This document shows positions 17,525-26,583 of a DNA stretch of 32,390 bases, one piece after another (within the stretch, counting starts at the first letter, position 1; each line of letters starts with the position of its first letter). The stretch comes from Borrelia parkeri (GTDB lineage: Bacteria; Spirochaetota; Spirochaetia; Borreliales; Borreliaceae), in assembly GCF_023035815.1 (NCBI RefSeq), contig NZ_CP073170.1, positions 1 to 32,390 of the forward strand, given 5' to 3'. The translations under genes and the position numbers were made by a program. The notes below the pieces were generated by a model. The model saw nothing but the letters and a program-made list of their open reading frames with translations, was not told the DNA's origin and did not search any database.

Positions 17525-17579
17525 TTTATCTATATCTTGCCCCTATCTTGTCCCCTTGAGAAAAAGGAGGCACGTGATA

Positions 17580-18209
17580 ATGAAAAGAATTACTTTTTGT
17601 GCGTTATTAATGACTTTATTTTTACTTATGTCTTGTAATAATTCAGGGACTTCTCCTAAAGATGGGCAAGCGGCTAAATCTGATGGGACTCTTATTGATT
17701 TAAAGTCAGTAAGTTCAAAAATAACAGAGGCTGTTGCTTTTGCAAACGATGTTAAAGACGTTCATACCTTAGTTAAGTCTATTGACGAGCTAGTTAAAGC
17801 TATTGGTCAGAAAATTAAAAATGATGGTATTGAAGCTGAAAAGGACCATAATGGATCGTTAATTGTAGGAGCATATAGTGTAATATTAGCTGTAGAGACT
17901 AAATTAACATCATTAGAAAAAAAAGTTGGGCTTTCTAGTGATTTGAAGGGTAAGGTTACTGCTGCTAAGACTGAAAGTACAGCTTTCTTAACTACGGTTA
18001 AATCAAAGCATACTGATCTTGGGAAAGAAGGTGTTACTGATGCTCATGCAAAAAATGCTATAGATAAAAGCGATAATACTGGAGATAAAGGAGCTTCAGA
18101 TCTTGTTAAGTTAAACACAGCAATTGATGCTTTGTTAACATCTGCTAATGCTGCAGTAACAGCTGCAATTAAGGAACTTACAACCCCTGCTAAACCTTCT
18201 AACAACTAA
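17580..18209 (+). CDS. vsp: Variable small protein (Vsp), intact archive cassette
   Basis: 209 residues from ATG 17580 (AAGGAGG site); an upstream in-frame ATG would read through the hairpin spacer and is rejected. The signal peptide [19 protein letters not shown] is identical to that of the vlp genes here. The mature part ([93 protein letters not shown]) is the OspC-like Vsp fold: a helical dimeric surface lipoprotein of about 20 kDa. Only vsp in this window. It shares the vlp leader, so one expression site could serve both. No promoter seen. Confidence 0.9.
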   Translation: MKRITFCALLMTLFLLMSCNNSGTSPKDGQAAKSDGTLIDLKSVSSKITEAVAFANDVKDVHTLVKSIDELVKAIGQKIKNDGIEAEKDHNGSLIVGAYSVILAVETKLTSLEKKVGLSSDLKGKVTAAKTESTAFLTTVKSKHTDLGKEGVTDAHAKNAIDKSDNTGDKGASDLVKLNTAIDALLTSANAAVTAAIKELTTPAKPSNN

Positions 18210-18288
18210 GGCATAAACAAGTTAATTTATTATTATAAGATTAGTTTTTAATCAATCGTAATTATCTGATAAAATAAAGTCTATAAAT

Positions 18289-18321
18289 AATAAGCTAGGA
18301 GTTTGCTTCTCTTAGCTTATT
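18289..18321 (+). terminator. Terminator hairpin after vsp
   Basis: AATAAGCTAGGAG pairs with CTCTTAGCTTATT (one G-T wobble; 7-base loop), followed by TTGTTTCTTTATT. It differs from the usual cassette-end hairpin. The following 18322-18460 is strongly T-rich on the plus strand. Confidence 0.7.
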
Positions 18322-18460
18322 TTGTTTCTTTATTCTATATCTACTTCCTTTATTACTTTATTATATTTCTTTAAATTTCTTATGATTTCTTTTATTTTTT
18401 AGACTTACATTTATGCATTGATTTTACCTTTTTTTATTCCTTAATGAAATCTTATATTTC

Positions 18461-19501
18461 TTATTTTTACTTCTTAGCTGTGGCAGTGGTCAACAACCAG
18501 AAGCAGGTAAGGGGGGCTCAGCAGCTACAGGAGGGAGAAGTTTAAGCGAAGTCCTAATGGAGGTAGGTAGGAGTGCTGAGAATGCCTTTTATTCATTTTT
18601 AGAGTTACTCTCAGATACATTAGGCTTTACTGCTAAATCAACTACAAAGAAGAGTGATGTAGGAGGGTATTTTAAAAGTCTAGGTTCGAAGCTTGGAAAA
18701 GCATCAGACGAATTAGAACAAGTAGCAAAGAAGTCAGAAGGAGAAGGAGATAAAGATGAACCAATAGCCGTAGCAATTAGAAGTGCAGTTGATACTGCTA
18801 AGACTACTTTAAACACATTAAAAGGTCATTTAGAGTCTTTAGGTCAAGTAGGTGATTCTAAACCAGTAGGTGATGCGGAAACTACTGCTAAACAAGGAAC
18901 AGCAGCAGATGCAACTGAATTAAAGAAAGCCTTTAATTCATTGAAAGAAATAGTAAAAGCTGCAACAGATTCAGGTGTTCAAGAATTAAAAGCAGGAACT
19001 ACAACACTATCAATAGATAATGTAGATAATAAAGATGGGGCTAAGATATTAGGTACAGATTCGGCAGCAGCAGCAGATGTGTCTAAAGCAGCAGTAATAT
19101 TAGCAGCAGTAAGTGGTGAGGAAATTTTAAAATCAATAATTGAATCACAAGAAAATGATGCGGTAGCAGGTGTTTCAAGTAATGCAGATGTCAACACAAG
19201 TGCATTAAAGTTTGCAAAAGGAGGAACAAATAATCATGTATCAAATGCACATACTCCAAAAGCAGCAGCGGTTGCAGGAGGGATAGCACTGCGCTCATTG
19301 GTTAAGACAGGTAAATTATCAGCAGGAGCAGCAGCTAATAGTGCGGGAGGACAAGGAGAAGTACAAAAAATAGGAGTAACAGCAGCAAACAAACTATTGA
19401 AAGCAGTAGAGGATGTAATTAAGAAGACAGTAAAGAATGTTCTTGAAAAAGCAAAAGGAGAAATAGATAAAGCAAGAGCTACAAAACCAGAAGGTCAGTA
19501 A
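18461..19501 (+). pseudogene. vlp: Variable large protein, alpha-like (Vlp7-like), 5' truncated
   Basis: Homology to the vlp leader starts at 18461 ([12 protein letters not shown]); the start codon and ribosome binding site are absent and no in-frame ATG/GTG/TTG occurs upstream before a stop. The first in-frame ATG (18557) would give a protein without lipobox. Mature part: SLSEVLMEVGRSAENAFYSF, LLSDTLGFTAKSTTKKSDVG, KAFNSLKEIVKAATDSGV, AAVAGGIALRSLVKTGKLSA and KTVKNVLEKAKGEIDKARA, very close to B. hermsii Vlp7 as I remember it. Followed by its own strong hairpin rather than the usual spacer, so it may have arrived separately from the neighbouring cassettes. Confidence 0.8.
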
Positions 19502-19540
19502 TAAGATAAATAATTAGATTAATTACTTAAAAGTAAGATT

Positions 19541-19576
19541 AGAAGGCATCTTAGATCTATATCTAAGATGCCTTCT
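19541..19576 (+). terminator. Strong hairpin after the alpha-like vlp
   Basis: Perfect 16-base arms AGAAGGCATCTTAGAT and ATCTAAGATGCCTTCT around CTAT. Followed by ATATTGTTG; T tract weak, so termination is likely but not certain. Confidence 0.75.
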
Positions 19577-19604
19577 ATATTGTTGTAATTAACTTTAAGA
19601 AGTT

Positions 19605-20603
19605 AAATTGGCTGCTAAATCTAGAATTTCTTTCTTTGATTCACTTATCAAAATAGGTCATGGATTTCAAGAGATTTTTGGCTTTTTTGGTAATGCTATT
19701 GGTGATGCTTTTGGATTTACAGTAGTTAAATCGGGTGACAAGAGAAGTAAAGTTGGTGAACACTTTGAGAAGATAAAAAAAGGTTTAGGTGATACTAAGA
19801 ATAAGTTAAAAGAGCTATCAAATAAAATATCTGAAGCAAAAAATGCTAATAGCAGCACAATTGAAGCTGTTAAGGGTGCAATTAAAGGTGCTAGTGATGT
19901 CTTTGAACAACTAATTGCCGCTCTAACTAAACTTGCTGATGCAACTAAAGATGATAACCCAATTGGTCATAATGATAATAATGCTGCTGCTGGTGCTGAA
20001 AAGGATGGAGTTGAAGCTATTATTGCAGGAGTTAAAGAAATTGTTGAAGCAACAGAGAAGTCTGGAGTAAAGATTGAAGCTGGAGATGCTGGTGGGCAGA
20101 TAACAGCTGCTGCTAATACTGCTGCCCCTGCTGTACTGAGTGGTCATAATAATGCAGCTGCAGGCGCTGGAGCTGGTGATAAGCTAGCAGCTGAAGTTGC
20201 TAAAGCAGATCCATGGGCTATGATTGATAAGATTAAAAATACTAAAGTCAAAACAGGTAATGTTTCTGGTGACAATACTAATGAAGCTGGGGCATTAGCT
20301 GCTGGAACTGGGGTTGATAATGCTGGTGCAAAGAGTAATGCAGACCTAGCTGCTGCTGTTGCTCTTAAAGCCATAACTAAAGGTGGTAAGTTTAGTAATG
20401 CTGCTAATGAAGCTGGAGCAGTTAAGGCAGCAGCTGTAACTGCTGTAAATAAAGTATTAGGAGTCCTCGACGTGATAATTAGGAAAACAGTATCAAGCAA
20501 TCTAGATAAGATAAGAGAAGCTGTTAAGGGGATACAGTACTCTGAGACTACTACTGAATCAACTGAAGCTAGTTCTACTACTCAACCGGCTGCTGCTAAA
20601 TAA
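19605..20603 (+). pseudogene. vlp: Variable large protein, group D (delta-like), lacking signal peptide
   Basis: Homology to the group D cassettes begins at KLAAKS (19605), so the whole signal peptide, lipid-attachment Cys and ribosome binding site are gone. From there it runs unbroken for 333 codons: FFDSLIKIGHGFQEIFGFFG, KVGEHFEKIKKGLGDTKNKL, ADPWAMIDKIKNTK and the shared end [20 protein letters not shown]. Could act only as a partial donor. Junction lies about 28 bases after the hairpin of the preceding cassette. Confidence 0.8.
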
Positions 20604-20626
20604 ATTATCTAATTAAATAATCTACT

Positions 20627-20691
20627 AAATAAAGTCATTTGAGGAAAACTCTTCTCTTTATGAGAATTGTTTTCCTCAAATGACTTTATTT
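20627..20691 (+). repeat. 23-bp perfect hairpin fused to a vlp signal-peptide sequence
   Basis: Bases 20627-20649 and 20669-20691 are exact reverse complements; the 19-base loop has an inner TTCTC/GAGAA stem. The right arm doubles as codons of the next vlp (AATGACTTTATTT, encoding M-T-L-F). The other cassettes have this sequence once downstream of the gene and once, inverted, inside the leader; here the two are joined. Confidence 0.85.
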
Positions 20692-21690
20692 TTACTTCTT
20701 AGCTGTGGCAGTGGTAGTGCTAAGGTGGAAGATCCTCAGAGTAGATTCTTGAAAACTGTTATTAGTTTAAGTAATGACTTCTTAAATGTTTTCACTTCCC
20801 TTTCTGATATGGTTGGAGGTGTTTTAGGGTTTAATACTAATACTAAAAAGTCTGATGTTGCAGTTTACTTTAAGAGAGTTCAGGATACTTTACAAGGCAC
20901 TAAGGATAAGCTTAATAAAATTGTTGCTGACATGAAATCTGATAATAATCCTAATTCTTCTACAGTTGAGACTGCTGTAACTAATTTAGTTACTACCACT
21001 CTTGATAAGATAATCCAGGGGGCTAAGACTGCTAGTGAGGCTATTGGTTCTGATAATAACCCAATTGCTAATGTTGCTGATCAGAATGCAGGTGCTGCTG
21101 GGACTAAAGTTGATGAATTAGTAAGTGGAATTAAGACTATTGTGGATATAGTACTTGGAAAAGAAGGAAATGCAGAGGCTGGTACTGATAAAAAAGCCGA
21201 TGGTCTTACTGCAAGAACTGCTCAAGCTGCTAATGGTGAAGCAGGTAAATTATTTGCTGCTAATGCTGATACTGCTGATAATGCAAAAAAATCAGCATCT
21301 GATGCTGCGAAAGCTGTTGGGGCTGTAACTGGTGCTGATATCTTGCAAGCTATTGCTAAAGGTAATGAAGGTGTAGCTGTTAAGTTAACTAAGAGTAATG
21401 ATGGTAACGCTGGAGCTGCCCCTAAAGATGCAACTATTGCAGGAGGTATAGCACTGCGAGCTATGGCTAATGATGGTAAATTTGCTGGTCCTACTGCTGC
21501 TGATAATGATTATGCCTTTGCAGTTAAAGGTGCAGCAATCAGTGCAGTAACTAAGGCTTTAGATACTCTAACAATAGCGATAAGAGAAACAATTGATACA
21601 GGGCTTAAGAGTGTTAAGGATGCTATGAATATTAATTCTACTGATACTCCTATAAATACTGATAAGCAGGTTCCTGAGGCTAAAAGTTAA
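20680..21690 (+). pseudogene. vlp: Variable large protein, group B (beta-like), 5' truncated
   Basis: Starts in the right arm of the hairpin: ATG 20680 is codon 11 of the normal leader (MTLFLLLSC). The normal start, ribosome binding site and first ten codons are missing, so translation is unlikely. Remainder intact: [87 protein letters not shown] and [20 protein letters not shown]. Ends with the group B tail ([10 protein letters not shown]). As a template it retains everything from the leader's second half on. Confidence 0.85.
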
Positions 21691-21735
21691 TAATCAGAAT
21701 TAATAACAATATACATAACTAAATAAAGTCATTTT

Positions 21736-21770
21736 AAGAAAACATTTCTCTTCATAAGAATTGTTTTCTT
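21736..21770 (+). terminator. Cassette-end hairpin
   Basis: AAGAAAAC (21736-21743) / GTTTTCTT (21763-21770): a compensated variant of the usual AGGAAAAC/GTTTTCCT stem (G to A on one arm, C to T on the other), which supports selection for pairing. Followed by TTTATTTATG. Confidence 0.65.
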
Positions 21771-21831
21771 TTTATTTATGTTTCTTTTTATTTATGTCTG
21801 GTCCTCTGAATAAATAAGGAGGCACGTGATA

Positions 21832-22905
21832 ATGAAAAGAATTACTTTTTGTGCGTTATTAATGACTTTATTTTTACTTATGAGTTGTGGTAGTGGTAGT
21901 ACTAAGACGGAAGATCCTAAAACCACTTTCTTAACTTCTATTGCTAATTTGGGTAAAGGTTTCTTAGATGTTTTTACTTCCCTTTCTGATATGGTTTCTG
22001 GTGCTTTTGGCATTAAAGCAGATACTAAGAAATCTGATATTGGTAAGTATTTCACTTCTATTGAAAAAACTATTAATACAGTTAAAAAGAAGTTACAAGA
22101 TGAAGTTGCTACTAATGGAAATTACTCAAAACTTAAAACAGTTGTTGATAAGTTTATTACAGGCACATTAGACAAGATCGCAGAAGGGTCTGAAACAGCT
22201 GCTAGTGGTCTTAAAGATGCTAATAGTAATTTGGGAGCTATAGAAAAAGCTGATGATAATAGTAAAGGAGCAAATGCAATTAGTGTAGGAAATCTAGTTA
22301 AAGGAATAAAAACTATAGTAAATGTGGTTTTAAAACCAAATGAAGGTGATGGGGTAAAAGATGTAACTAATCCTCTTGATGACGATAAGAAAAAAATAGG
22401 AAAACTATTTGGTGATAAAACCGGTAATGGAGCAGAAGAGAAACATATAGCTGCTGCTAGTGCTTCAATTGGTGCAGTGACTGGGTCTGATATACTAAAA
22501 GCTATTGCTAAGTCTAGTGATCAATCAGTTTCTGGTAAGGCAAGTGAGGCAAAAGATTCAGCAGGGCTTGCAATGGCTAATGGTGATTCAACTGAAACTA
22601 CTGACTTAAATGCAGCAGCAAAGAAAGATGCAGTTATTGCTGCTGGTATAGTTCTAAGGTCTATGGCTAAGGATGGTAAATTTATTGTTAAGGATACTGC
22701 TGCAAATAAAACTGAGGCTGAGGCAGCTAAAGGGGTTGCTGCTAATGCTGTAAACAAAACTTTAAGTACTTTAATAATAGCAATAAGGAATACTGTTGAT
22801 AGTGGTTTAAAGACAATAAGTGATGCTCTTGCTACAGTTACACAAGAAGATAAATCCGCAGATTCTACTACACCTACAGGCGCTACAGCTAGTGGACAAC
22901 AATAA
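21832..22905 (+). CDS. vlp: Variable large protein, group C (gamma-like), intact archive cassette
   Basis: 357 residues from ATG 21832 (AAGGAGG site); the in-frame GTG six bases upstream lies in the CACGTG spacer. Leader [19 protein letters not shown]. Group C marks: EDPKTTFLTSIANLGKGFLD, MVSGAFGIKADTKKSDIGKY, KLQDEVATNGNYSKL, ASIGAVTGSDILKAIAKSS and TLIIAIRNTVDSGLKTISDA. The first 50 mature codons are almost the same as in the cassettes at 23026 and 25411, then the sequence diverges, a pattern expected from exchange between donors. No promoter is visible. Confidence 0.85.
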   Translation: MKRITFCALLMTLFLLMSCGSGSTKTEDPKTTFLTSIANLGKGFLDVFTSLSDMVSGAFGIKADTKKSDIGKYFTSIEKTINTVKKKLQDEVATNGNYSKLKTVVDKFITGTLDKIAEGSETAASGLKDANSNLGAIEKADDNSKGANAISVGNLVKGIKTIVNVVLKPNEGDGVKDVTNPLDDDKKKIGKLFGDKTGNGAEEKHIAAASASIGAVTGSDILKAIAKSSDQSVSGKASEAKDSAGLAMANGDSTETTDLNAAAKKDAVIAAGIVLRSMAKDGKFIVKDTAANKTEAEAAKGVAANAVNKTLSTLIIAIRNTVDSGLKTISDALATVTQEDKSADSTTPTGATASGQQ

Positions 22906-22944
22906 AATAATTATTAATAAAACATAACTAAATAAAGTCATTTT

Positions 22945-22979
22945 AGGAAAACTCTTCTCTTCATGAGGATTGTTTTCCT
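22945..22979 (+). terminator. Cassette-end hairpin
   Basis: AGGAAAAC (22945-22952) / GTTTTCCT (22972-22979), inner TCTCTTCATGAG stem; followed by TTTGTTTATG. Confidence 0.65.
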
Positions 22980-23025
22980 TTTGTTTATGTCTAGCTCTCT
23001 TGAGTAAAAAAGGAGGCACGTGATA

Positions 23026-24084
23026 ATGAAAAGAATTACTTTTTGTGCGTTATTAATGACTTTATTTTTACTTCTTGGTTGTGGGAGTGGCAGTACTAAG
23101 ACGGAAGATCCTAAAACCACTTTCTTAACTTCTATTGCTAATTTAGGTAAAGGGTTCTTAGATGTTTTTACTTCCCTTTCTGATATGATCACTGGTGCTT
23201 TTGGCATTAAAGCAGATACTAAGAAATCTGATATTGGTAAGTATTTCACTGATATTGAGACAACTATGAACACAGTTAAAAAAAAGTTACAAGATGAAGT
23301 TGCTAAGAATGGGAATTACTCAAAACTTAAGACAGTTGTTGATACGTTTATCACTAACATATTAGACAAGATTGCTGCAGGAGCTAAGGAAGCGGCTAAA
23401 GGGGCTACTGGTGATGCTATAGGAAATGCTACCTCAGCTGGACATGGAGCTACTCCTGCTAGCAAGGATTCAGTTGTTTCACTAGTTAAAGGGATTAAGA
23501 CTATTGTTGAAGTGGTATTAAAAAATAATGAAGGGAGTGCAGAGGCTACTAAAACTGCAGAAGATGATAAAAAGGATATTGGTAATCTTTTTATTAATGA
23601 TACAGGTAAGGCTGATGCCAAAGAAGAAAATATTGCAAAGGCAGCAGCAAGCATTGGTGCAGTAACTGGTGCTGACATTCTAAAAGCTATTGCTAAATCC
23701 ACGGAAGAGCCTAAAGCTGATCAGGGTGAGGGAATTGAAAAAGCTACAGATGCAGCAGAGATTGCGATTGCTCCCGCTGTTGCTAACAAGAAAGAAATTA
23801 AAGATGCAGCAAAGAAAGACGCGATTATTGCAGCGGGGATTGCTTTAAGAGCTATGGCTAAAGATGGTAAATTTGCTGCTAATCAGAATGCTAAAGATTC
23901 TAATGCAGTTAATGGTGTAGCATCAAATGTTGTTGGTAAGACATTAAGTACTCTAATAATAGCAATAAGAAATACTGTTGATAGTGGATTGAAAACAATA
24001 AATGCAGCTTTTGCTACAGTTACACAAGAAGATAAATCTTTAGATTCTACTACACCTGTAGGCGCAGCAGATAGTGGGCAATAA
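23026..24084 (+). CDS. vlp: Variable large protein, group C (gamma-like), intact archive cassette
   Basis: 352 residues from ATG 23026. Leader ends LLLGCGSGS (Gly before the lipidated Cys19 rather than Ser). Group C body: [90 protein letters not shown]. Middle stretch (about 225-260) is distinctive (EPKADQGEGIEKATDAAEIA). Same 5' block and 3' spacer as neighbours; head-to-tail with the cassettes on both sides. Confidence 0.85.
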   Translation: MKRITFCALLMTLFLLLGCGSGSTKTEDPKTTFLTSIANLGKGFLDVFTSLSDMITGAFGIKADTKKSDIGKYFTDIETTMNTVKKKLQDEVAKNGNYSKLKTVVDTFITNILDKIAAGAKEAAKGATGDAIGNATSAGHGATPASKDSVVSLVKGIKTIVEVVLKNNEGSAEATKTAEDDKKDIGNLFINDTGKADAKEENIAKAAASIGAVTGADILKAIAKSTEEPKADQGEGIEKATDAAEIAIAPAVANKKEIKDAAKKDAIIAAGIALRAMAKDGKFAANQNAKDSNAVNGVASNVVGKTLSTLIIAIRNTVDSGLKTINAAFATVTQEDKSLDSTTPVGAADSGQ

Positions 24085-24124
24085 TAAATAATTATCAATA
24101 AACATAACTAAATAAAGTCATTTG

Positions 24125-24159
24125 AGGAAAACTTTTCTTTTTATAAGAATTGTTTTCCT
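24125..24159 (+). terminator. Cassette-end hairpin
   Basis: AGGAAAAC (24125-24132) / GTTTTCCT (24152-24159) followed by TTTATC. Confidence 0.65.
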
Positions 24160-24205
24160 TTTATCTATATCTTACCCCCTTGAGTAAAAAAGGAGGCACG
24201 TGATA

Positions 24206-25294
24206 ATGAAAAGAATTACTTTTTGTGCGTTATTAATGACTTTATTTTTGCTTCTTAGTTGTGGCAGTGGACAACTTCAAGCTGAGAAATTGGCTGCTGA
24301 GAGTAAGAATACTTTCTTAGATTCATTAGTTAAGATAGGACATGGGTTTTACGAGATTTTTGGCGTCTTTGGTAATGCTATTGGGGATGCTTTGGGATTT
24401 ACAGCTGTTAAATCGGGTGACCAGAAAAGTAAAGTTGGTGAACACTTTGGGAAAATAAAAAAAGGTTTGGTAGATACTAATGGGAAATTAAAAGAGCTAT
24501 CAGATGAAATATCTGAAGCAAAAAATGCTAATAGCAGCACAATTAAATTAGTTGAAGATGCAATTAACAGTGCTAGTGACGTTATTGCAAAGCTAATTGA
24601 CTCTGTAACCAAAATGGCTAGTATAACTAATGATAGTTCTTCTATTGGTGATAATGTTGATAATCCTCCTGCTGCAGCTGAAGAGGTTGGCGTTGATACT
24701 ATAATTAAAAGTGTAAGTTCAATTATTGAAGTAGCAAAGAAATCTGGCATAGAAATCAAACCCGGAAATGTTGGTAATCAGATAGCTGTAGCTGCTAATG
24801 CTACTGATGCTATTGCTGTACTTGGAGGGCATACTGCCAAGGCTTCTGCTGGAGCTGGTGATAAGTTAGCAGTTGAAGTATCTAAAGCAGATCCATGGGC
24901 TATGATTGACAAGATTAAGAATGCTAAGGCTACTGCTGCTGCTAAGCTTAATGCTGGTACGGATAATGAAGCAGGAGCACTAGCTGCTTCTAATAATAAT
25001 GCAGATGCAGGAGCTGGCGCAAAGAGTAACGCAGATCTAGCAGCTGCTGTTGCTCTTAAGGCTATGACTAAAGGTGGTAAATTCAGTGCTAATGCTGCAG
25101 ATACTGAAGCAGTTAAATCAGCAGCTGTAACGGCTGTAAATAAGGTATTAGGAGTTCTTGATTTTATAATTAGAAAAACAGTATCAAGCAATCTAGATAA
25201 GATAAGAGAAGCTGTTAAGGGAATACAGTACTCTGAAACTACTACTGAATCAGCTGAAGCTAGTTCTACTACTCAACCGGCTGCTGCTAAATAA
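24206..25294 (+). CDS. vlp: Variable large protein, group D (delta-like), intact archive cassette
   Basis: 362 residues from ATG 24206, AAGGAGG site. Leader [19 protein letters not shown]. Group D marks: [94 protein letters not shown] and the shared end. The middle (residues about 125-215) differs strongly from the two left-arm group D genes, while both ends match them, so the group is present on both arms of the plasmid. Confidence 0.85.
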   Translation: MKRITFCALLMTLFLLLSCGSGQLQAEKLAAESKNTFLDSLVKIGHGFYEIFGVFGNAIGDALGFTAVKSGDQKSKVGEHFGKIKKGLVDTNGKLKELSDEISEAKNANSSTIKLVEDAINSASDVIAKLIDSVTKMASITNDSSSIGDNVDNPPAAAEEVGVDTIIKSVSSIIEVAKKSGIEIKPGNVGNQIAVAANATDAIAVLGGHTAKASAGAGDKLAVEVSKADPWAMIDKIKNAKATAAAKLNAGTDNEAGALAASNNNADAGAGAKSNADLAAAVALKAMTKGGKFSANAADTEAVKSAAVTAVNKVLGVLDFIIRKTVSSNLDKIREAVKGIQYSETTTESAEASSTTQPAAAK

Positions 25295-25329
25295 ATTATC
25301 TATTTAAATAATCTAAATAAAGTCATTTG

Positions 25330-25364
25330 AGGAAAACTTTTCTCTTTATGAGAACTGTTTTCCT
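25330..25364 (+). terminator. Cassette-end hairpin
   Basis: AGGAAAAC (25330-25337) / GTTTTCCT (25357-25364) with inner TCTC/GAGA pairing; followed by TTTAGC. Confidence 0.65.
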
Positions 25365-25410
25365 TTTAGCTATATCTTGCCCCCTTGAGTTAATAAGGAG
25401 GCACGTGATA

Positions 25411-26460
25411 ATGAAAAGAATTACTTTTTGTGCGTTATTAATGACTTTATTTTTACTTCTGAGTTGTGGTAGTGGTAGTACTAAGACGGAAGATCCTAAA
25501 ACCACTTTCTTAACTTCTATTGCTAATTTAGGTAAAGGGTTCTTAGATGTTTTTACTTCTCTTTCTGATATGCTTGCTGGCGCTTTTGGTATTAAGGCTG
25601 ACACTAAAAAGGAAGATATTGGAGCTTATTTCACTAAAATTGCAGAGACTATGACATCTGTTAAAAAGAAATTACAAGATGAAGTTGCAAAAAATGGAAA
25701 TTACTTGAAACTTAAATCAGTCGTTGATACTTTTATCACAGGAACATTAGACAAGATCGCAGAAGGGGCTAAGACAGCAGCAACAGGAGCTATTGGTAGC
25801 GATGCTATTGGTAATGCTGTACACAATCAAGATGCTGTAGCAGCAGATGCTACAAGTGTCAACTCACTAGTTAAAGGAATTAAAGAAATTGTCGGGATAG
25901 TTTTAAAATCAAATGAGGGAAATGCAGGAGTTACTAAAACTGCCGAAGCTGAGAAAAAGTCAATTGGTAAATTGTTTGGGACTAAAGACGCTGATGGAAC
26001 AGAAGCACATGCAGCAGCTGCTAGTGCTTCAATTGGTGCAGTAACTGGGGCTGACATATTACAAGCTATTGCTAGCTCTGCTGAGGCTGGTACTGGTGAG
26101 ATTAAAGTTGAGACAGCAAAGAATGCTGCTGAGATTGCTGCTGCTAAGGCAGAAGCCGCTAAAGAGATTACAATAGAATCAGCAAAGAAAGATGCAGTTA
26201 TTGCTGCGGGTATAGCACTGCGAGCAATGGCAAAGGGTGGTAAATTTGCTGCTAAACAAAATGAAGAGAAATCAGCTCATGCAGTTAATGGTGCAGCTGC
26301 TAGTGCTGTTGGTAAGACTTTAAGTACCCTTATTATTGCTATTAGGAATACTGTTGATAGTGGTTTAAAGACAATAAGTGCAGCTCTTGCTACAGTTACA
26401 CAAGAAGATAAATCTGTAGAAGCTACTACACCCGCAGAAACAGCAACTAGTGGACAGTAA
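25411..26460 (+). CDS. vlp: Variable large protein, group C (gamma-like), intact archive cassette
   Basis: 349 residues from ATG 25411; an upstream in-frame ATG inside the hairpin is rejected because the AAGGAGG site and lipoprotein leader point to 25411. Body: EDPKTTFLTSIANLGKGFLD, MLAGAFGIKADTKKEDIGAY (differs from the sister cassettes here), [74 protein letters not shown]. Its C-terminal tail (SVEATTPAETATSGQ) matches the truncated cassette at 16407, not its neighbours, hinting at mosaic origin. Confidence 0.85.
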   Translation: MKRITFCALLMTLFLLLSCGSGSTKTEDPKTTFLTSIANLGKGFLDVFTSLSDMLAGAFGIKADTKKEDIGAYFTKIAETMTSVKKKLQDEVAKNGNYLKLKSVVDTFITGTLDKIAEGAKTAATGAIGSDAIGNAVHNQDAVAADATSVNSLVKGIKEIVGIVLKSNEGNAGVTKTAEAEKKSIGKLFGTKDADGTEAHAAAASASIGAVTGADILQAIASSAEAGTGEIKVETAKNAAEIAAAKAEAAKEITIESAKKDAVIAAGIALRAMAKGGKFAAKQNEEKSAHAVNGAAASAVGKTLSTLIIAIRNTVDSGLKTISAALATVTQEDKSVEATTPAETATSGQ

Positions 26461-26503
26461 CAATAAATAATTATTAATCAACATAACTAAATAAAGTCAT
26501 TTG

Positions 26504-26538
26504 AGGAAAACTCTTCTTTTTATAAGAACTGTTTTCCT
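26504..26538 (+). terminator. Cassette-end hairpin
   Basis: AGGAAAAC (26504-26511) / GTTTTCCT (26531-26538) followed by TTTACC. Confidence 0.65.
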
Positions 26539-26583
26539 TTTACCTATATCTTGCCTCTTTGAATGATAGGGAGGCACGTGATA

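Noticed and set aside
17487..17579. N-terminal extension of the vsp (and similar ones at 25327 and 26563)
   Set aside because: The extensions translate the hairpin spacer; the AAGGAGG site and the lipoprotein signal peptide fix the start at the downstream ATG.
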